Source: Pseudofulvibacter geojedonensis (GTDB taxonomy: Bacteria; Bacteroidota; Bacteroidia; Flavobacteriales; Flavobacteriaceae). Taken from it: a stretch of DNA of 64,000 nucleotides. The notes under the pieces are model-generated. The model was not told the origin of the DNA, did not search any database, and saw only the letters and a list, made by a program, of their open reading frames with translations. The stretch lies in assembly GCF_042675745.1 (NCBI RefSeq), contig NZ_JBHTJM010000011.1, forward strand, positions 62,001-126,000. Reading direction: 5' to 3'. Within the stretch, counting starts at the first letter, position 1, and each line of letters begins with the position of its first letter. Shown piece after piece: positions 50,964 through 60,469 of the stretch. The position numbers were made by a program, and so were the translations under genes.

Positions 50964-53672
50964 ATGCAGACATTTATAGCTTCTTGCTTATCAGAGATTC
51001 AAAAAAAAGATAATAATATAAGTAATCATGTTTTTATCTTACCCAGTAAGAGAGCTTGTCTTTTTTTAAAACAGGAAATCTCTAAACAAACTAAAGACTT
51101 TCAGTTTCTACCTACTATTCTGAGTATAGAAGATTTTATAGAAAACCTCTCTTTATTAAAAACAACAAATAACACAGAAGTTCTTTTTTATTTTTATGAG
51201 ATTTACGCTAAAACAAATGAAGAATCTTTTAGTCAGTTTTCTAAATGGGCGCAAGTTTTATTACATGATTTCAATGAAATTGACAGGTATAACATAGACG
51301 CTAATAACTTTTTTAACAACCTATCTAATATAAAACAACTAGAACATTGGAACCTTAAAAATGACCCCACGCCGCTAATTGAAAGCTATCTAAGTTTCTG
51401 GAACAATAGTTATAATTTATATAAAGAGTTAAAAAAGATATTGCTATCCAAAAAAATAGGGTACCAAGGGTTGATATATAGAGAAGCTACTAAACAACTC
51501 GAACACTATCTCCAAAACACCAATAAACATCATTATTTTATTGGTTTTAACGCCCTTAACTCTTGCGAAGAGATTATTTTAAAAGAATTACTAGAAAACA
51601 ATAAAGCTACTGTTTACTGGGACACAGACAATTGCTATCTTAAAGAAACTAATAGTAATATCAATTTTTTCTTCAACAAGTACCTAAAAGAGTGGAACTA
51701 CTATCAAAAAAATCCTTTTTTAATTAAAAGTAATTACTTTAAAAACGATAAAACAATTGATGTTTTTCCTATTGCTAAAAATATTGGTCAGTTAAAAAAA
51801 ACCGGAGAAATACTTAGCAAGCTAAGCATAAACGAGCTAAAAGAAACTGCTGTTGTATTGAGCGATGAATCATTATTAATACCATTGCTAAATTCATTAC
51901 CTACAAATATAAACAGTGTAAATATTACAATGGGGCTTCCCTTAAAAGACACTCCTTTATCTGCTTTTTTCGAATCTATATTACAACTACACATAAAGCA
52001 AAATAACGGCGCTTATTATTATAAAAATGTTCAAGAAGTACTATTCAATAATTATAGCCAGATACTTTTAAAAAATGACGATATAGTAAGTATAAACGAT
52101 TACATAAATAAAAACAACGTATTATATATAGATCAAAATAAGTTAAATGATATTGATATAAGCAGCGAAACAAAGGAGTTATTTACCTTTTTAAGCCCTC
52201 AAATAGATTTTACAATTGATTATCTACAAAAACTTGTTTTTTCTCTTAAAGAAAAACTCGACAAGCAAAACAACAATTTACTAGACCTAGAATACCTTCA
52301 TCGCTTCCATCAGTTATTTAACCAGCTAGAGTCCTACCAAAAAAACTTTAAAGCACTAGATAGTATCAACTCTTTACATCAGGTTTATAAAGAATTATTA
52401 AGTTCAGACACATTAGACTTTAAAGGCGAACCAATTAGTGGATTACAAATCATGGGAATGCTTGAATCTAGAGCTTTAGACTTTAAGCGAATAATATTGG
52501 TTTCTGTTAATGAAGGTATTCTTCCGTCTGGAAAAAGTAATAGTTCTTTTATTCCGTTCGATTTAAAAGTTGCTTTTAACCTACCTACTTACCAGCAAAA
52601 AGACGCGGTTTATGCCTACCATTTTTTTAGATTATTACAACGAGCAGAAGATATTAAAATAATTTACAACACTGAATCTGACGGACTAAACACAGGAGAA
52701 AGAAGCCGATTTTTACTTCAATTAGAAAGTTTTCTTCAAGACAATCACTCCTATAATATTCATAGTAGCACACCAAAAATAATTAACAATAAAAAGAAAC
52801 TTAAAAAAATTACTAAAAATGAATCTGTTGCTAAAAGATTAAAAGAAATAGCTGAAAAAGGTTTTTCACCTTCTTCTTTAACTCAGTATATCAGAAACCC
52901 ATTAGATTTTTACACTCAAAAGGTATTAGGTTTGTATGAAGATGAAATGATAGAAGAATTTGTTGCAGCTAATACACTTGGTACAATAGTTCATAACACA
53001 CTAGAAAACTTTTACAAACCATATGAAAACAACATACTTACTAAAGAAATGGTTTATAAAATGCAACAAAATATTGACAGCGAAATTAACACACAATTTC
53101 AAGAACAATTTAAAAAAGGAGATACTAGTAAAGGCAAAAACTTTTTAATCTATCATGTAGCCAAAAGATATGTTACCAATTTTTTAAACTTAGAAATTGA
53201 ATCACTTAACAATTATAAAGAAATTATAATTCGTAAAATTGAGGCTGAATTCAAAGTCCCTGTGCAATTTACCACCAATAATAATTACCCTGTTTTCATT
53301 TCTGGTAAAGTTGACAGAATTGATGAAATTGATGGTCAATTACGTATTATAGATTACAAAACAGGTAAAGTTGAACCTAGAGAACTTTCTATAAAAAATT
53401 GGAATGATTTAACCCAAGATTACAAAAAACATAGCAAAGCTTTTCAGGTATTATGCTATGCTTATATGATAAATACCGAAAAACAATTTTCCAACCCAAT
53501 AACTGCAGGTATCATATCTTTTAAGAATATAAAAGATGGATTTATGGCTTTTAAAGAAAATAAAAGCAAGCTTATAACCCAAGACACATTAAAACAATTT
53601 GAAAATCAGCTAGAGGGATTAATTAAAGAGATTAATAACATTAACATTCCTTTTACAGAGAAAGAAGTTTAA
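50964..53672 (+). CDS. AddB-like PD-(D/E)XK nuclease
   Basis: 902 residues. The N-terminal part begins with a helicase-like strand as in AddB (NHVFILPSKRACLFLKQEI), but Walker A is absent, giving an inactive helicase fold. Mid-protein segment RALDFKRIILVSVNEGILPS is typical of AddB/RecC-like proteins. The C-terminal nuclease has NTLGTIVHNTLENFY, ISGKVDRIDEIDGQ and RIIDYKTGKVE (Asp797, Lys799). The position that carries the first Fe-S cysteine of B. subtilis AddB-type nucleases reads YIRNPLDFYTQKVLGLY here, so the cluster seems absent. It probably works with the AddA-like protein at 25015. It ends in a strong terminator. Confidence 0.85.
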   Translation: MQTFIASCLSEIQKKDNNISNHVFILPSKRACLFLKQEISKQTKDFQFLPTILSIEDFIENLSLLKTTNNTEVLFYFYEIYAKTNEESFSQFSKWAQVLLHDFNEIDRYNIDANNFFNNLSNIKQLEHWNLKNDPTPLIESYLSFWNNSYNLYKELKKILLSKKIGYQGLIYREATKQLEHYLQNTNKHHYFIGFNALNSCEEIILKELLENNKATVYWDTDNCYLKETNSNINFFFNKYLKEWNYYQKNPFLIKSNYFKNDKTIDVFPIAKNIGQLKKTGEILSKLSINELKETAVVLSDESLLIPLLNSLPTNINSVNITMGLPLKDTPLSAFFESILQLHIKQNNGAYYYKNVQEVLFNNYSQILLKNDDIVSINDYINKNNVLYIDQNKLNDIDISSETKELFTFLSPQIDFTIDYLQKLVFSLKEKLDKQNNNLLDLEYLHRFHQLFNQLESYQKNFKALDSINSLHQVYKELLSSDTLDFKGEPISGLQIMGMLESRALDFKRIILVSVNEGILPSGKSNSSFIPFDLKVAFNLPTYQQKDAVYAYHFFRLLQRAEDIKIIYNTESDGLNTGERSRFLLQLESFLQDNHSYNIHSSTPKIINNKKKLKKITKNESVAKRLKEIAEKGFSPSSLTQYIRNPLDFYTQKVLGLYEDEMIEEFVAANTLGTIVHNTLENFYKPYENNILTKEMVYKMQQNIDSEINTQFQEQFKKGDTSKGKNFLIYHVAKRYVTNFLNLEIESLNNYKEIIIRKIEAEFKVPVQFTTNNNYPVFISGKVDRIDEIDGQLRIIDYKTGKVEPRELSIKNWNDLTQDYKKHSKAFQVLCYAYMINTEKQFSNPITAGIISFKNIKDGFMAFKENKSKLITQDTLKQFENQLEGLIKEINNINIPFTEKEV

Positions 53673-53676
53673 AAAT

Positions 53677-53707
53677 AAAAAAGGTAAGATTTCATCTTAC
53701 CTTTTTT
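53677..53707 (+). terminator. Rho-independent terminator after the AddB-like gene
   Basis: AAAAAAGGTAAGAT, loop TTC, ATCTTACCTTTTTT. Confidence 0.92.
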
Positions 53708-53864
53708 GCCCCAAATCTACCATGAACTTAACCTACTTATGCTATGGCAATACTAATATATAAACATTAACCAATACTCTTATATAAAATAGACAAACAG
53801 TAATTAAACTAGTTAAACTACCACATACTTAACCTTATTAACAAAATTGCTTGTACTATTAAGC

Positions 53865-53904
53865 ATAAAAAAAAGCGACTAATAGACAAATGCCATTAGC
53901 CGCT
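53865..53904 (-). terminator. Terminator of purF
   Basis: On the minus strand AGCGGCTAAT and ATTAGTCGCT pair (one G-T) around an eleven-base loop, followed by eight T's. Confidence 0.8.
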
Positions 53905-53927
53905 CTATAATAATCTTAATTTTTAAA

Positions 53928-55823
53928 TTAATACGCTCGTTCTTTGTTCCCTTCAAAGAAATTAATAAAAGCTCTATTAACAACTCTATTACCGCCTGGT
54001 GTAGGATAATTACCGGTAAAATACCAATCTCCTAAATTACCTGGACACGCTTTATGTAAATTATCTACTGACTGATAAATAATATCTACTTCAGCTTTTA
54101 AGGTGTCTTCACTTAATAATTCGGCTATTTTCTTAGAAATTTGCTCATCGCTATATAAATCATATAAATCTTTTACATAGTTTTTAATTTCAACATCTGG
54201 CAAACTTACCTGAGCCAAGCATTTTTTATACACTTCTTCTACTAAATAATATTTATTATCATCTTTTAATAAGTCTAACATAGCCCTAAAAGCAACTAAC
54301 CCCTCTAGATTAGCCATATCTATACCATAACAATCAGGATAACGAATTTGTGGTGCAGAAGACACAACAATAATCTTTTTAGGACTCAGCCTATCCATCA
54401 TTGTTAAAATACTCTTTTGCAAAGTAGTTCCTCGCACTATACTATCATCTATAATTACTAAATTATCTGTTGGTTTAACAGAACCATAAGTAATATCATA
54501 AACATGAGCTACCAAATCATCTCTACTATCATCATCGGTAATAAATGTTCTTAACTTAGCATCTTTTATTGCTATTTTTTCAGTTCGCAAACGTTTAGCT
54601 AAGATTTCTTTAATACGTTCTGGAGTTTGATTTTCTTTCTGAAGCAACAATTGTTCTTTTTGCTCATTTAAAAACAACTCTCCTTCTTTTATCATTCCAT
54701 AATAAGAAACTTCTGCCGTATTAGGTATAAAAGAGAAAACCGAATTTTCGATATCATTCCCTATCGACTTCATTATTTGAGGAAACAACAACCTACCTAA
54801 TTTTTTTCGCTCTCTATATATTTCTTGATCACTACCTCTTGAAAAATAAATACGCTCAAACGAACAAGCTTTCCTCTCTAAAGGCTTAATAATTTGCTGT
54901 ACAGATGTATTACCGTTCTTTTTAACTATAATTGCTTTCCCTGGGTCTAACTCAACAACATCTTCAAAGCCAACATTAAATACTGTTTGTATCACAGATC
55001 TTTCTGAAGCAACAACTACTACTTCATCATCTTTATAATAATACGCTGGTCTTATTCCTGCCGGATCTCTTAAAACAAAGGCATCTCCATGACCAATTAA
55101 ACCAGCCATAGCATATCCACCATCCCATTTTTTAGAAGACTCTTCTAATATAGAAGCTACATTCAGCTTCTCTGCAATAACAGGAGAGGCTTCAACTTTA
55201 GAATAACCTTGTTGCTTTAAGTCATGGTACAATTCATCTACTTGATCATCTAAAAAATGACCAATTTTTTCCATAATTGTAACCGTATCAGCTTCAGCTT
55301 TTGGGTGCTGACCTAAGTCTACCAAATCTTGAAATAACTGGCCAACATTAGTCATATTAAAGTTACCTGCTACTATTAGATTTCTATGCATCCAGTTATT
55401 TTGTCTTAAAAACGGATGAACACTTTCTACACTATTTTTACCAAAAGTACCGTAACGAACATGTCCTAAAAGCAATTCTCCTACATAAGGAACCTCTTCT
55501 TTAAGCTTATCAATATCTTTGCTTAAAGTAGGATTTTCTTGCATTACACCATTAATCCTATCATTAATTTGAGCAAATATATCCTGAATAGGCATTTGTT
55601 TATTAGATCTTACTCTACTAATATAACGCTGCCCAGGTTTCATATCTAATTTAATACTTGCAAAACCAGCACCATCTTGACCTCTGTTGTGCTGTTTTTC
55701 CATCATTAAATACATTTTATTTACCCCGTAAAAAGCCGTTCCGTACTTTTCTTTGTAGTACGATAATGGTTTTAATAACCTAACCAAGGCAATACCACAT
55801 TCATGTTTTAATGCGTCACTCAT
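53928..55823 (-). CDS. purF: Amidophosphoribosyltransferase, long form
   Basis: 631 residues, against about 470-505 for typical PurF. It catalyses the first step of purine synthesis, PRPP plus glutamine to phosphoribosylamine. Residues 1-8 precede Cys9 (KHECGIALV), the nucleophile of the Ntn glutaminase, so an eight-residue propeptide must be removed, as in B. subtilis. The glutaminase has NRGQDGAGFAS and LGHVRYGTFGKN; the PRPP loop is LVIIDDSIVRGTTLQKS. Extra length comes from insertions (about 190-215 and 390-430) and a C-terminal extension ending FFEGNKERAY. A six-base inverted repeat (TTACTC/GAGTAA, 55841-55858) lies in its leader. Confidence 0.92.
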   Translation of the reverse strand: MSDALKHECGIALVRLLKPLSYYKEKYGTAFYGVNKMYLMMEKQHNRGQDGAGFASIKLDMKPGQRYISRVRSNKQMPIQDIFAQINDRINGVMQENPTLSKDIDKLKEEVPYVGELLLGHVRYGTFGKNSVESVHPFLRQNNWMHRNLIVAGNFNMTNVGQLFQDLVDLGQHPKAEADTVTIMEKIGHFLDDQVDELYHDLKQQGYSKVEASPVIAEKLNVASILEESSKKWDGGYAMAGLIGHGDAFVLRDPAGIRPAYYYKDDEVVVVASERSVIQTVFNVGFEDVVELDPGKAIIVKKNGNTSVQQIIKPLERKACSFERIYFSRGSDQEIYRERKKLGRLLFPQIMKSIGNDIENSVFSFIPNTAEVSYYGMIKEGELFLNEQKEQLLLQKENQTPERIKEILAKRLRTEKIAIKDAKLRTFITDDDSRDDLVAHVYDITYGSVKPTDNLVIIDDSIVRGTTLQKSILTMMDRLSPKKIIVVSSAPQIRYPDCYGIDMANLEGLVAFRAMLDLLKDDNKYYLVEEVYKKCLAQVSLPDVEIKNYVKDLYDLYSDEQISKKIAELLSEDTLKAEVDIIYQSVDNLHKACPGNLGDWYFTGNYPTPGGNRVVNRAFINFFEGNKERAY

Positions 55824-55878
55824 TTTTGCTGTTGTGTTGTTTACTCTTTTACGAGTAAGTTTAGTTGTTGTTTATAAT

Positions 55879-55906
55879 AAAAAAATGCGCTGATACTTCA
55901 GCGCAT
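55879..55906 (-). terminator. Terminator between the PfkB kinase gene and purF
   Basis: On the minus strand ATGCGCTGA, loop AGTA, TCAGCGCAT, then six T's, only six bases after the kinase stop. It implies that purF has its own promoter. Confidence 0.88.
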
Positions 55907-55911
55907 GTATG

Positions 55912-56844
55912 TTAAGCTAATTCAAAATCGAACTGCGTTAATTCTCTAAATTGTGCTAATCGTGAACTCACCTCATCTTTTGATAAACTAAGCATTCTTT
56001 CTGTACCAAACTTCTCTACACAGAACGATGCTAAATTAGAACCGTGAACAATAGCATTTTTCATATTATTAAATGAAACATCTCCTGTACTAGCAATATA
56101 CCCAGAAAAACCTCCTGCAAAAGTATCTCCTGCTCCAGTAGGATCAAAGACCTCTTCTAATGGTAACGCTGGTGCAAAAAAGGCTTTATCTTCATTAAAT
56201 AATAAAGCTCCATGCTCTCCTTTTTTAATCACAACGTACTTAGGCCCCATTTCTGCAATAACTCTAGCTGCTTTTACTAATGAATATTCACCTGATAACA
56301 ATCTAGCTTCTTCATCATTAATAGTAATCACATCTATTTTTTTTATCACCTTTTTTAAATCATCCATAAAAGGTGCTTCCATCCAAAAATTCATAGTATC
56401 TAACACTACTAATTTTGGTTTTTCAGTCATTTGCTCTATTACACTTAGCTGCACTAACGGGTGTAAATTACCTAACATAACCACATCTGCATCTTTATAG
56501 TTTTCAGGAACTACAGGATTAAATGTTTCTAAAACATTCAGTTGAGTATCTAGGGTATCTCTAGAATTCATATCATTGTGATATTTCCCTGACCAAAAGA
56601 ATGTTTTTCCTCCTTTAACTATTTCTAAACCAGAAATATCTACATTTCTTTTAGTTAGTAAATCTAAATACTCTTGCGGAAAATCTTCTCCTACCACCGA
56701 AACTATAGCACTATCAACATTGCTAAAATTAGCTGCCGAAAGTCCAATATAGGTTGCTGCTCCTCCTAATATTTTGTCAGTCTTTCCAAAAGGCGTTTCT
56801 ATAGCATCAAAAGCTACTGTACCTACTATTAAAAGTTTATTCAT
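55912..56844 (-). CDS. PfkB-family carbohydrate/nucleoside kinase
   Basis: 310 residues. The PfkB/ribokinase fold is clear: start strand LLIVGTVAFDAIETP, glycine motif KILGGAATYIGLSA near residue 25, and the C-terminal signature DPTGAGDTFAGGFSGYI, whose last Asp is the catalytic base. The substrate could be a sugar, adenosine or another nucleoside; the neighbouring purF hints at nucleotides but the terminator in between weakens that link. Soluble. Gap to the START-domain gene upstream is 70 bases. Confidence 0.88.
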   Translation of the reverse strand: MNKLLIVGTVAFDAIETPFGKTDKILGGAATYIGLSAANFSNVDSAIVSVVGEDFPQEYLDLLTKRNVDISGLEIVKGGKTFFWSGKYHNDMNSRDTLDTQLNVLETFNPVVPENYKDADVVMLGNLHPLVQLSVIEQMTEKPKLVVLDTMNFWMEAPFMDDLKKVIKKIDVITINDEEARLLSGEYSLVKAARVIAEMGPKYVVIKKGEHGALLFNEDKAFFAPALPLEEVFDPTGAGDTFAGGFSGYIASTGDVSFNNMKNAIVHGSNLASFCVEKFGTERMLSLSKDEVSSRLAQFRELTQFDFELA

Positions 56845-56914
56845 CTAAGTAATTTTCTGCAAAATTACATAAATTTATTTGGTTTATGAAGAATTGTTGT
56901 AAAGCAGCAGTAAC

Positions 56915-57523
56915 TTAATACATAACGCTTTTTTTATCCAAATATTTCTTTAAATTTAAAAAGGTATTATAAGGTGCTTTTACCAACATAGAATTAGCTA
57001 TAAAATCAGGCAAATAACCTGCCGGATCTCCATAAAGTTGTTGAGTTACTTTCACCCCTCCTTCTACTTCTTCAAAAAGCCAAAATCCGGAAAAATCTTC
57101 TACTCTTACTACACCACTTTTTTTAGGTATGTATGCTGGTGCAGATTCAATACTTACTTTAACACTTGTTGATGAAGGATGTGTAACTGTTAATTTAGAA
57201 ATATGGTCTCTATTTTTAACTGGCCAAGGAAAATCATTATACATGTATACATAAAAAACCGAATCTGATTCTTTTTTTAGTAATTTACTGCTATCAGTCT
57301 TATAAGTCCAATTATGTAACTTATCCCCATTGAGTATAGTCTTAAGAAGTTGATCTAGAGAAGATTTTAAAATCATTTCTGCTCTGTACTCTTTTACAGC
57401 ATAACCTTTTCTTTCTTTAACGTAAATTTTTATACCTTCCTTGTTTTTAGAAAGTTCCCATTCTCCTTGGGCTGTTAGAAACTGAAAAGAAAAGACCAAT
57501 ATGAAACAGTAAAAAAATCGCAT
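56915..57523 (-). CDS. Exported START-domain (lipid-binding) protein
   Basis: 202 residues. Signal peptide 1-18 (FSFQFLTAQ). The mature part is a StAR-related lipid-transfer domain: WELSKNKEGIKIYVKERKG at its start, then MYNDFPWPVKNRDHISKLTV, GFWLFEEVEGGVKVTQQLYG and DPAGYLPDFIANSMLVKAP, closing on the C-terminal helix over the pocket. START domains bind one hydrophobic ligand. It is thus a periplasmic lipid or polyketide binder; ligand unknown. It may share transcripts with purN and rnhA (49 bases upstream). Confidence 0.83.
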   Translation of the reverse strand: MRFFYCFILVFSFQFLTAQGEWELSKNKEGIKIYVKERKGYAVKEYRAEMILKSSLDQLLKTILNGDKLHNWTYKTDSSKLLKKESDSVFYVYMYNDFPWPVKNRDHISKLTVTHPSSTSVKVSIESAPAYIPKKSGVVRVEDFSGFWLFEEVEGGVKVTQQLYGDPAGYLPDFIANSMLVKAPYNTFLNLKKYLDKKSVMY

Positions 57524-57572
57524 AAAATGAATTTACTTTTCAAACTAAGTTACAACATTTATATCAAAACAA

Positions 57573-58061
57573 TTAAAACAGAGAGTTAGATTCAGATTCT
57601 TCATACCATTTATCTATTAGCAAATTTTGCTTCTTAGACGCTTCTACAGCTAAAAAATCGCAACGTTCATTTTGCTTATGATTATTATGTCCTTTGATCC
57701 ATTGAAAAGTAACTTGATGTTTTCTATAACTCCTTAAAAAACGCTTCCATAAATCTGGATTTTTCTTTCCTTCAAAACCTTTTTTTTCCCATCCAAAAAC
57801 CCAACCTTTAGAAACTGAATCTGCTACATACTTCGAGTCTGTAAAAACTTTAACCTCTACATTCAATATTTTTAATTTTTCTAAAGCCACTATAACCGCC
57901 AACAATTCCATTCTATTGTTAGTTGTTTTTCTATATCCCTCTGAAAACTCTTTTTGGTAAGGTTTACCAACCCACTCCATTACTATCCCGTAACCTCCTG
58001 GACCTGGATTACCTCTAGAAGAACCATCGGTATAAATATGAACTGATGATTTACTAGACAT
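57573..58061 (-). CDS. rnhA: Ribonuclease HI
   Basis: 162 residues. It cleaves RNA in RNA-DNA hybrids (R-loops, primers). Catalytic residues: Asp12 in IYTDGSSRGNPGPGG, Glu52 in TNNRMELLAV, Asp75 in VFTDSKYVADSV, and the last Asp in QNERCDFLAVEA. His of the loop is in WIKGHNNHKQNE. It overlaps the purN stop by 8 bases, so the two are coupled. Confidence 0.95.
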   Translation of the reverse strand: MSSKSSVHIYTDGSSRGNPGPGGYGIVMEWVGKPYQKEFSEGYRKTTNNRMELLAVIVALEKLKILNVEVKVFTDSKYVADSVSKGWVFGWEKKGFEGKKNPDLWKRFLRSYRKHQVTFQWIKGHNNHKQNERCDFLAVEASKKQNLLIDKWYEESESNSLF

Positions 58062-58623
58062 CTGTATTTAATATTTGCTCAATAACTAATGGAAAATGTT
58101 TTTGTTCGAGTGCATGAATTTTTGCAGCTACATCTTCGTAAGTATCATTTTCATCTACTATTGTTTCTGCTTGAAATATGATTGCTCCTTCATCGTAATT
58201 TTCATTTACATAATGAATTGTAATCCCTGATTTATCTTCTTTATTAGCTACAACTGCTTTATGTACATTGTTTCCGTACATACCTTTACCTCCATACTTA
58301 GGCAACAAAGCAGGATGTACATTAATAATCTTATTAGGAAACTCTTCAATTATCTGTTCAGGAAATTTTAACAAAAAACCAGCCAAAACAATCAAATCAG
58401 GTTTTAACCTTTTAAGAGCATCTAAAACTCTATTATTATTTAACTCTTCTTTATTAAAAATCAAGCTTGGCACTTGTAGGCGTTGAGCTCTATCTAAAAC
58501 TTTGGCATCCTTCTTGTTAGTTAGGACATGAACCACCTTGGCTAAGCCCGAGTCTTGAAAGTGTGTTATAATGTTTTCGGCATTGGAACCCGATCCTGAA
58601 GCAAAAATGACAATTCGTTTCAT
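58054..58623 (-). CDS. purN: Phosphoribosylglycinamide formyltransferase
   Basis: 189 residues, normal for PurN. It transfers a formyl group from 10-formyl-THF to GAR in purine synthesis. N-terminal phosphate loop FASGSGSNAENI (7-18), the catalytic stretch INVHPALLPKYGGKGMYG with the essential Asn-His pair, and GITIHYVNENYDEGAII with the Asp. First gene of a coupled purN-rnhA unit; purF is 2.2 kb downstream in the same orientation. Confidence 0.95.
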   Translation of the reverse strand: MKRIVIFASGSGSNAENIITHFQDSGLAKVVHVLTNKKDAKVLDRAQRLQVPSLIFNKEELNNNRVLDALKRLKPDLIVLAGFLLKFPEQIIEEFPNKIINVHPALLPKYGGKGMYGNNVHKAVVANKEDKSGITIHYVNENYDEGAIIFQAETIVDENDTYEDVAAKIHALEQKHFPLVIEQILNTDV

Positions 58624-58896
58624 ATAATTAGAGCTAAGTGTGTTGTTTCACAACAAAAAAAAGAATAATAATTAAGATTTGGAAGTAATTTACTTTAACA
58701 AAAACTCATTTTAAGAAATAAACGTCTTTTTTCTCTATCTGTAGAAGCAGAAAATCACCTTTCATCAATAAAACTAAAGGTCAAATCAAGAAAAAAACAT
58801 CTTCTTTTAAAATGCAAAAGTGAAACATAACTACTATAAAGACAATAAGTTCAAATAATTTTGATAAATTTGACAATACATTTTTTAGGTAAAGTA
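58624..58896. other. Intergenic region between purN and the acpP promoter
   Basis: About 270 AT-rich bases with no gene. A short inverted repeat TGTTGT/ACAACA (58641-58655) lies in front of purN. No clear minus-strand TAnnTTTG box was found. Confidence 0.45.
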
Positions 58897-58925
58897 TTGT
58901 TTTAAACTAAAGTTTTATATTTTTG
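58897..58925 (+). promoter_or_regulatory. Promoter of the acpP-fabF operon
   Basis: TTG (58897-58899), 18 bases, TATTTTTG (58918-58925), exact in the -7 element. Leader about 25 bases. Confidence 0.66.
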
Positions 58926-58956
58926 CCTCCAAATTAAATTTTAAAAATTAAAAATT

Positions 58957-59190
58957 ATGTCAGACATTGCATCAAGAGTAAAAGCGATCATCGTAGACAA
59001 ATTAGGTGTTGATGAAAACGAAGTTGTAACAGAAGCAAGCTTCACTAACGACTTAGGAGCAGATTCATTAGATACTGTTGAGTTAATTATGGAATTCGAA
59101 AAAGAATTTGATATTCAGATTCCAGATGATCAAGCTGAAAACATTGCTACTGTAGGTCAAGCTATTCAGTACATAGAAGGAGCAAAATAA
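58957..59190 (+). CDS. acpP: Acyl carrier protein
   Basis: 77 residues, acidic and helical. The phosphopantetheine attachment serine is Ser37 in LGADSLDTVEL, the ACP signature. It carries growing acyl chains in type II fatty acid synthesis. fabF starts 19 bases downstream, the classic pairing. Codon choice suggests high expression. Confidence 0.97.
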   Translation: MSDIASRVKAIIVDKLGVDENEVVTEASFTNDLGADSLDTVELIMEFEKEFDIQIPDDQAENIATVGQAIQYIEGAK

Positions 59191-59209
59191 GAACGATACT
59201 TTATTATAA

Positions 59210-60460
59210 ATGGAATTAAAGCGAGTTGTAGTTACCGGTTTAGGAGCCTTAACTCCTATTGGGAACAATATAAAAGAATATTGGGACGGTTTAGTTAATG
59301 GTAAAAGTGGGGCAGCCCCTATTACCCATTTTGATGCGTCTAATTTCAAGACACAATTTGCTTGCGAGGTTAAGGATTTTAAAGTAACCGATTTCATAGA
59401 CCGCAAGGAAGCAAGAAGACTAGATAAATTTGCCCAATACGCATTAGTAGCTTCAGATGAAGCTATTGAGGATGCTGGTTTTGACTTAGACAAACTAGAC
59501 AATGATCGTGTTGGTGTAATTTGGGGAGCTGGTATTGGAGGTTTAGAAACTTTTCAAAAAGAAGTACAAGCTTTTGAAAATGGTAATGGAACACCACGTT
59601 TTAACCCATTTTTTATCCCGAAAATGATAGCCGATATTGCCCCAGGTCATATTTCAATTAAATACGGTTTTAGAGGACCAAACTTTACTACTGTTTCTGC
59701 ATGTGCATCTTCTGCTAATGCAATGATAGATGCCTTAAATTACATTAGATTAGGAAAAGCCGATGTTATTGTAACTGGTGGATCTGAAGCTGCTGTAACT
59801 GAAGCAGGAATTGGAGGCTTTAATGCTATGCATGCATTATCTACTAGAAATGAAAGTCCTGAAACCGCTTCGAGACCATTTGACTCGACGCGTGACGGAT
59901 TTGTTTTAGGTGAAGGAGCTGGTGCTTTAATTTTAGAAGAATACGAACACGCTAAAGCAAGAGGCGCTAAAATTTACGCTGAAATTGCTGGTGGTGGTTT
60001 ATCTGCAGATGCTCATCACATGACTGCTCCTCACCCTGAAGGATTAGGTGCTAGAAATGTTATGAAAAATTGTTTAGAAGATGCCGGATTAACAATAGCA
60101 GATGTAGATGCTATTAATATGCATGGTACTTCTACACCATTAGGAGATATTGCTGAATCTAAAGCTATAGGTGCTCTATTTGGAGAACACGCCTATAATT
60201 TAAATATTAACTCTACAAAATCTATGACTGGTCACTTATTAGGTGCTGCTGGAGCTATTGAAGCTATTGCTTCTATTTTAGCAATGGAACACGGAATAGT
60301 GCCTCCTACAATTAACCACGTTAATCAGGACGAAAACATAGATAGCAAATTAAACTTAACGCTTAATAAAGCTCAAAAAAGAGATATTAAGGTTGCTATG
60401 AGTAATACTTTTGGCTTTGGAGGTCACAATGCTTGTGTATTATTTAAAAAGTTAGACTAA
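59210..60460 (+). CDS. fabF: Beta-ketoacyl-ACP synthase II
   Basis: 416 residues. It elongates acyl-ACP with malonyl-ACP. The nucleophile is Cys165 in VSACASSANAM; the two His of the triad are in NMHGTSTPLGD and MTGHLLGAAGAIEAI; the glycine-rich end NTFGFGGHNACVLF is intact. Start ELKRVVVTGLGALTPIGN is typical. It lies between acpP and rnc (gap nine bases), all one operon. Confidence 0.97.
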   Translation: MELKRVVVTGLGALTPIGNNIKEYWDGLVNGKSGAAPITHFDASNFKTQFACEVKDFKVTDFIDRKEARRLDKFAQYALVASDEAIEDAGFDLDKLDNDRVGVIWGAGIGGLETFQKEVQAFENGNGTPRFNPFFIPKMIADIAPGHISIKYGFRGPNFTTVSACASSANAMIDALNYIRLGKADVIVTGGSEAAVTEAGIGGFNAMHALSTRNESPETASRPFDSTRDGFVLGEGAGALILEEYEHAKARGAKIYAEIAGGGLSADAHHMTAPHPEGLGARNVMKNCLEDAGLTIADVDAINMHGTSTPLGDIAESKAIGALFGEHAYNLNINSTKSMTGHLLGAAGAIEAIASILAMEHGIVPPTINHVNQDENIDSKLNLTLNKAQKRDIKVAMSNTFGFGGHNACVLFKKLD

Positions 60461-60469
60461 AACTATTGG

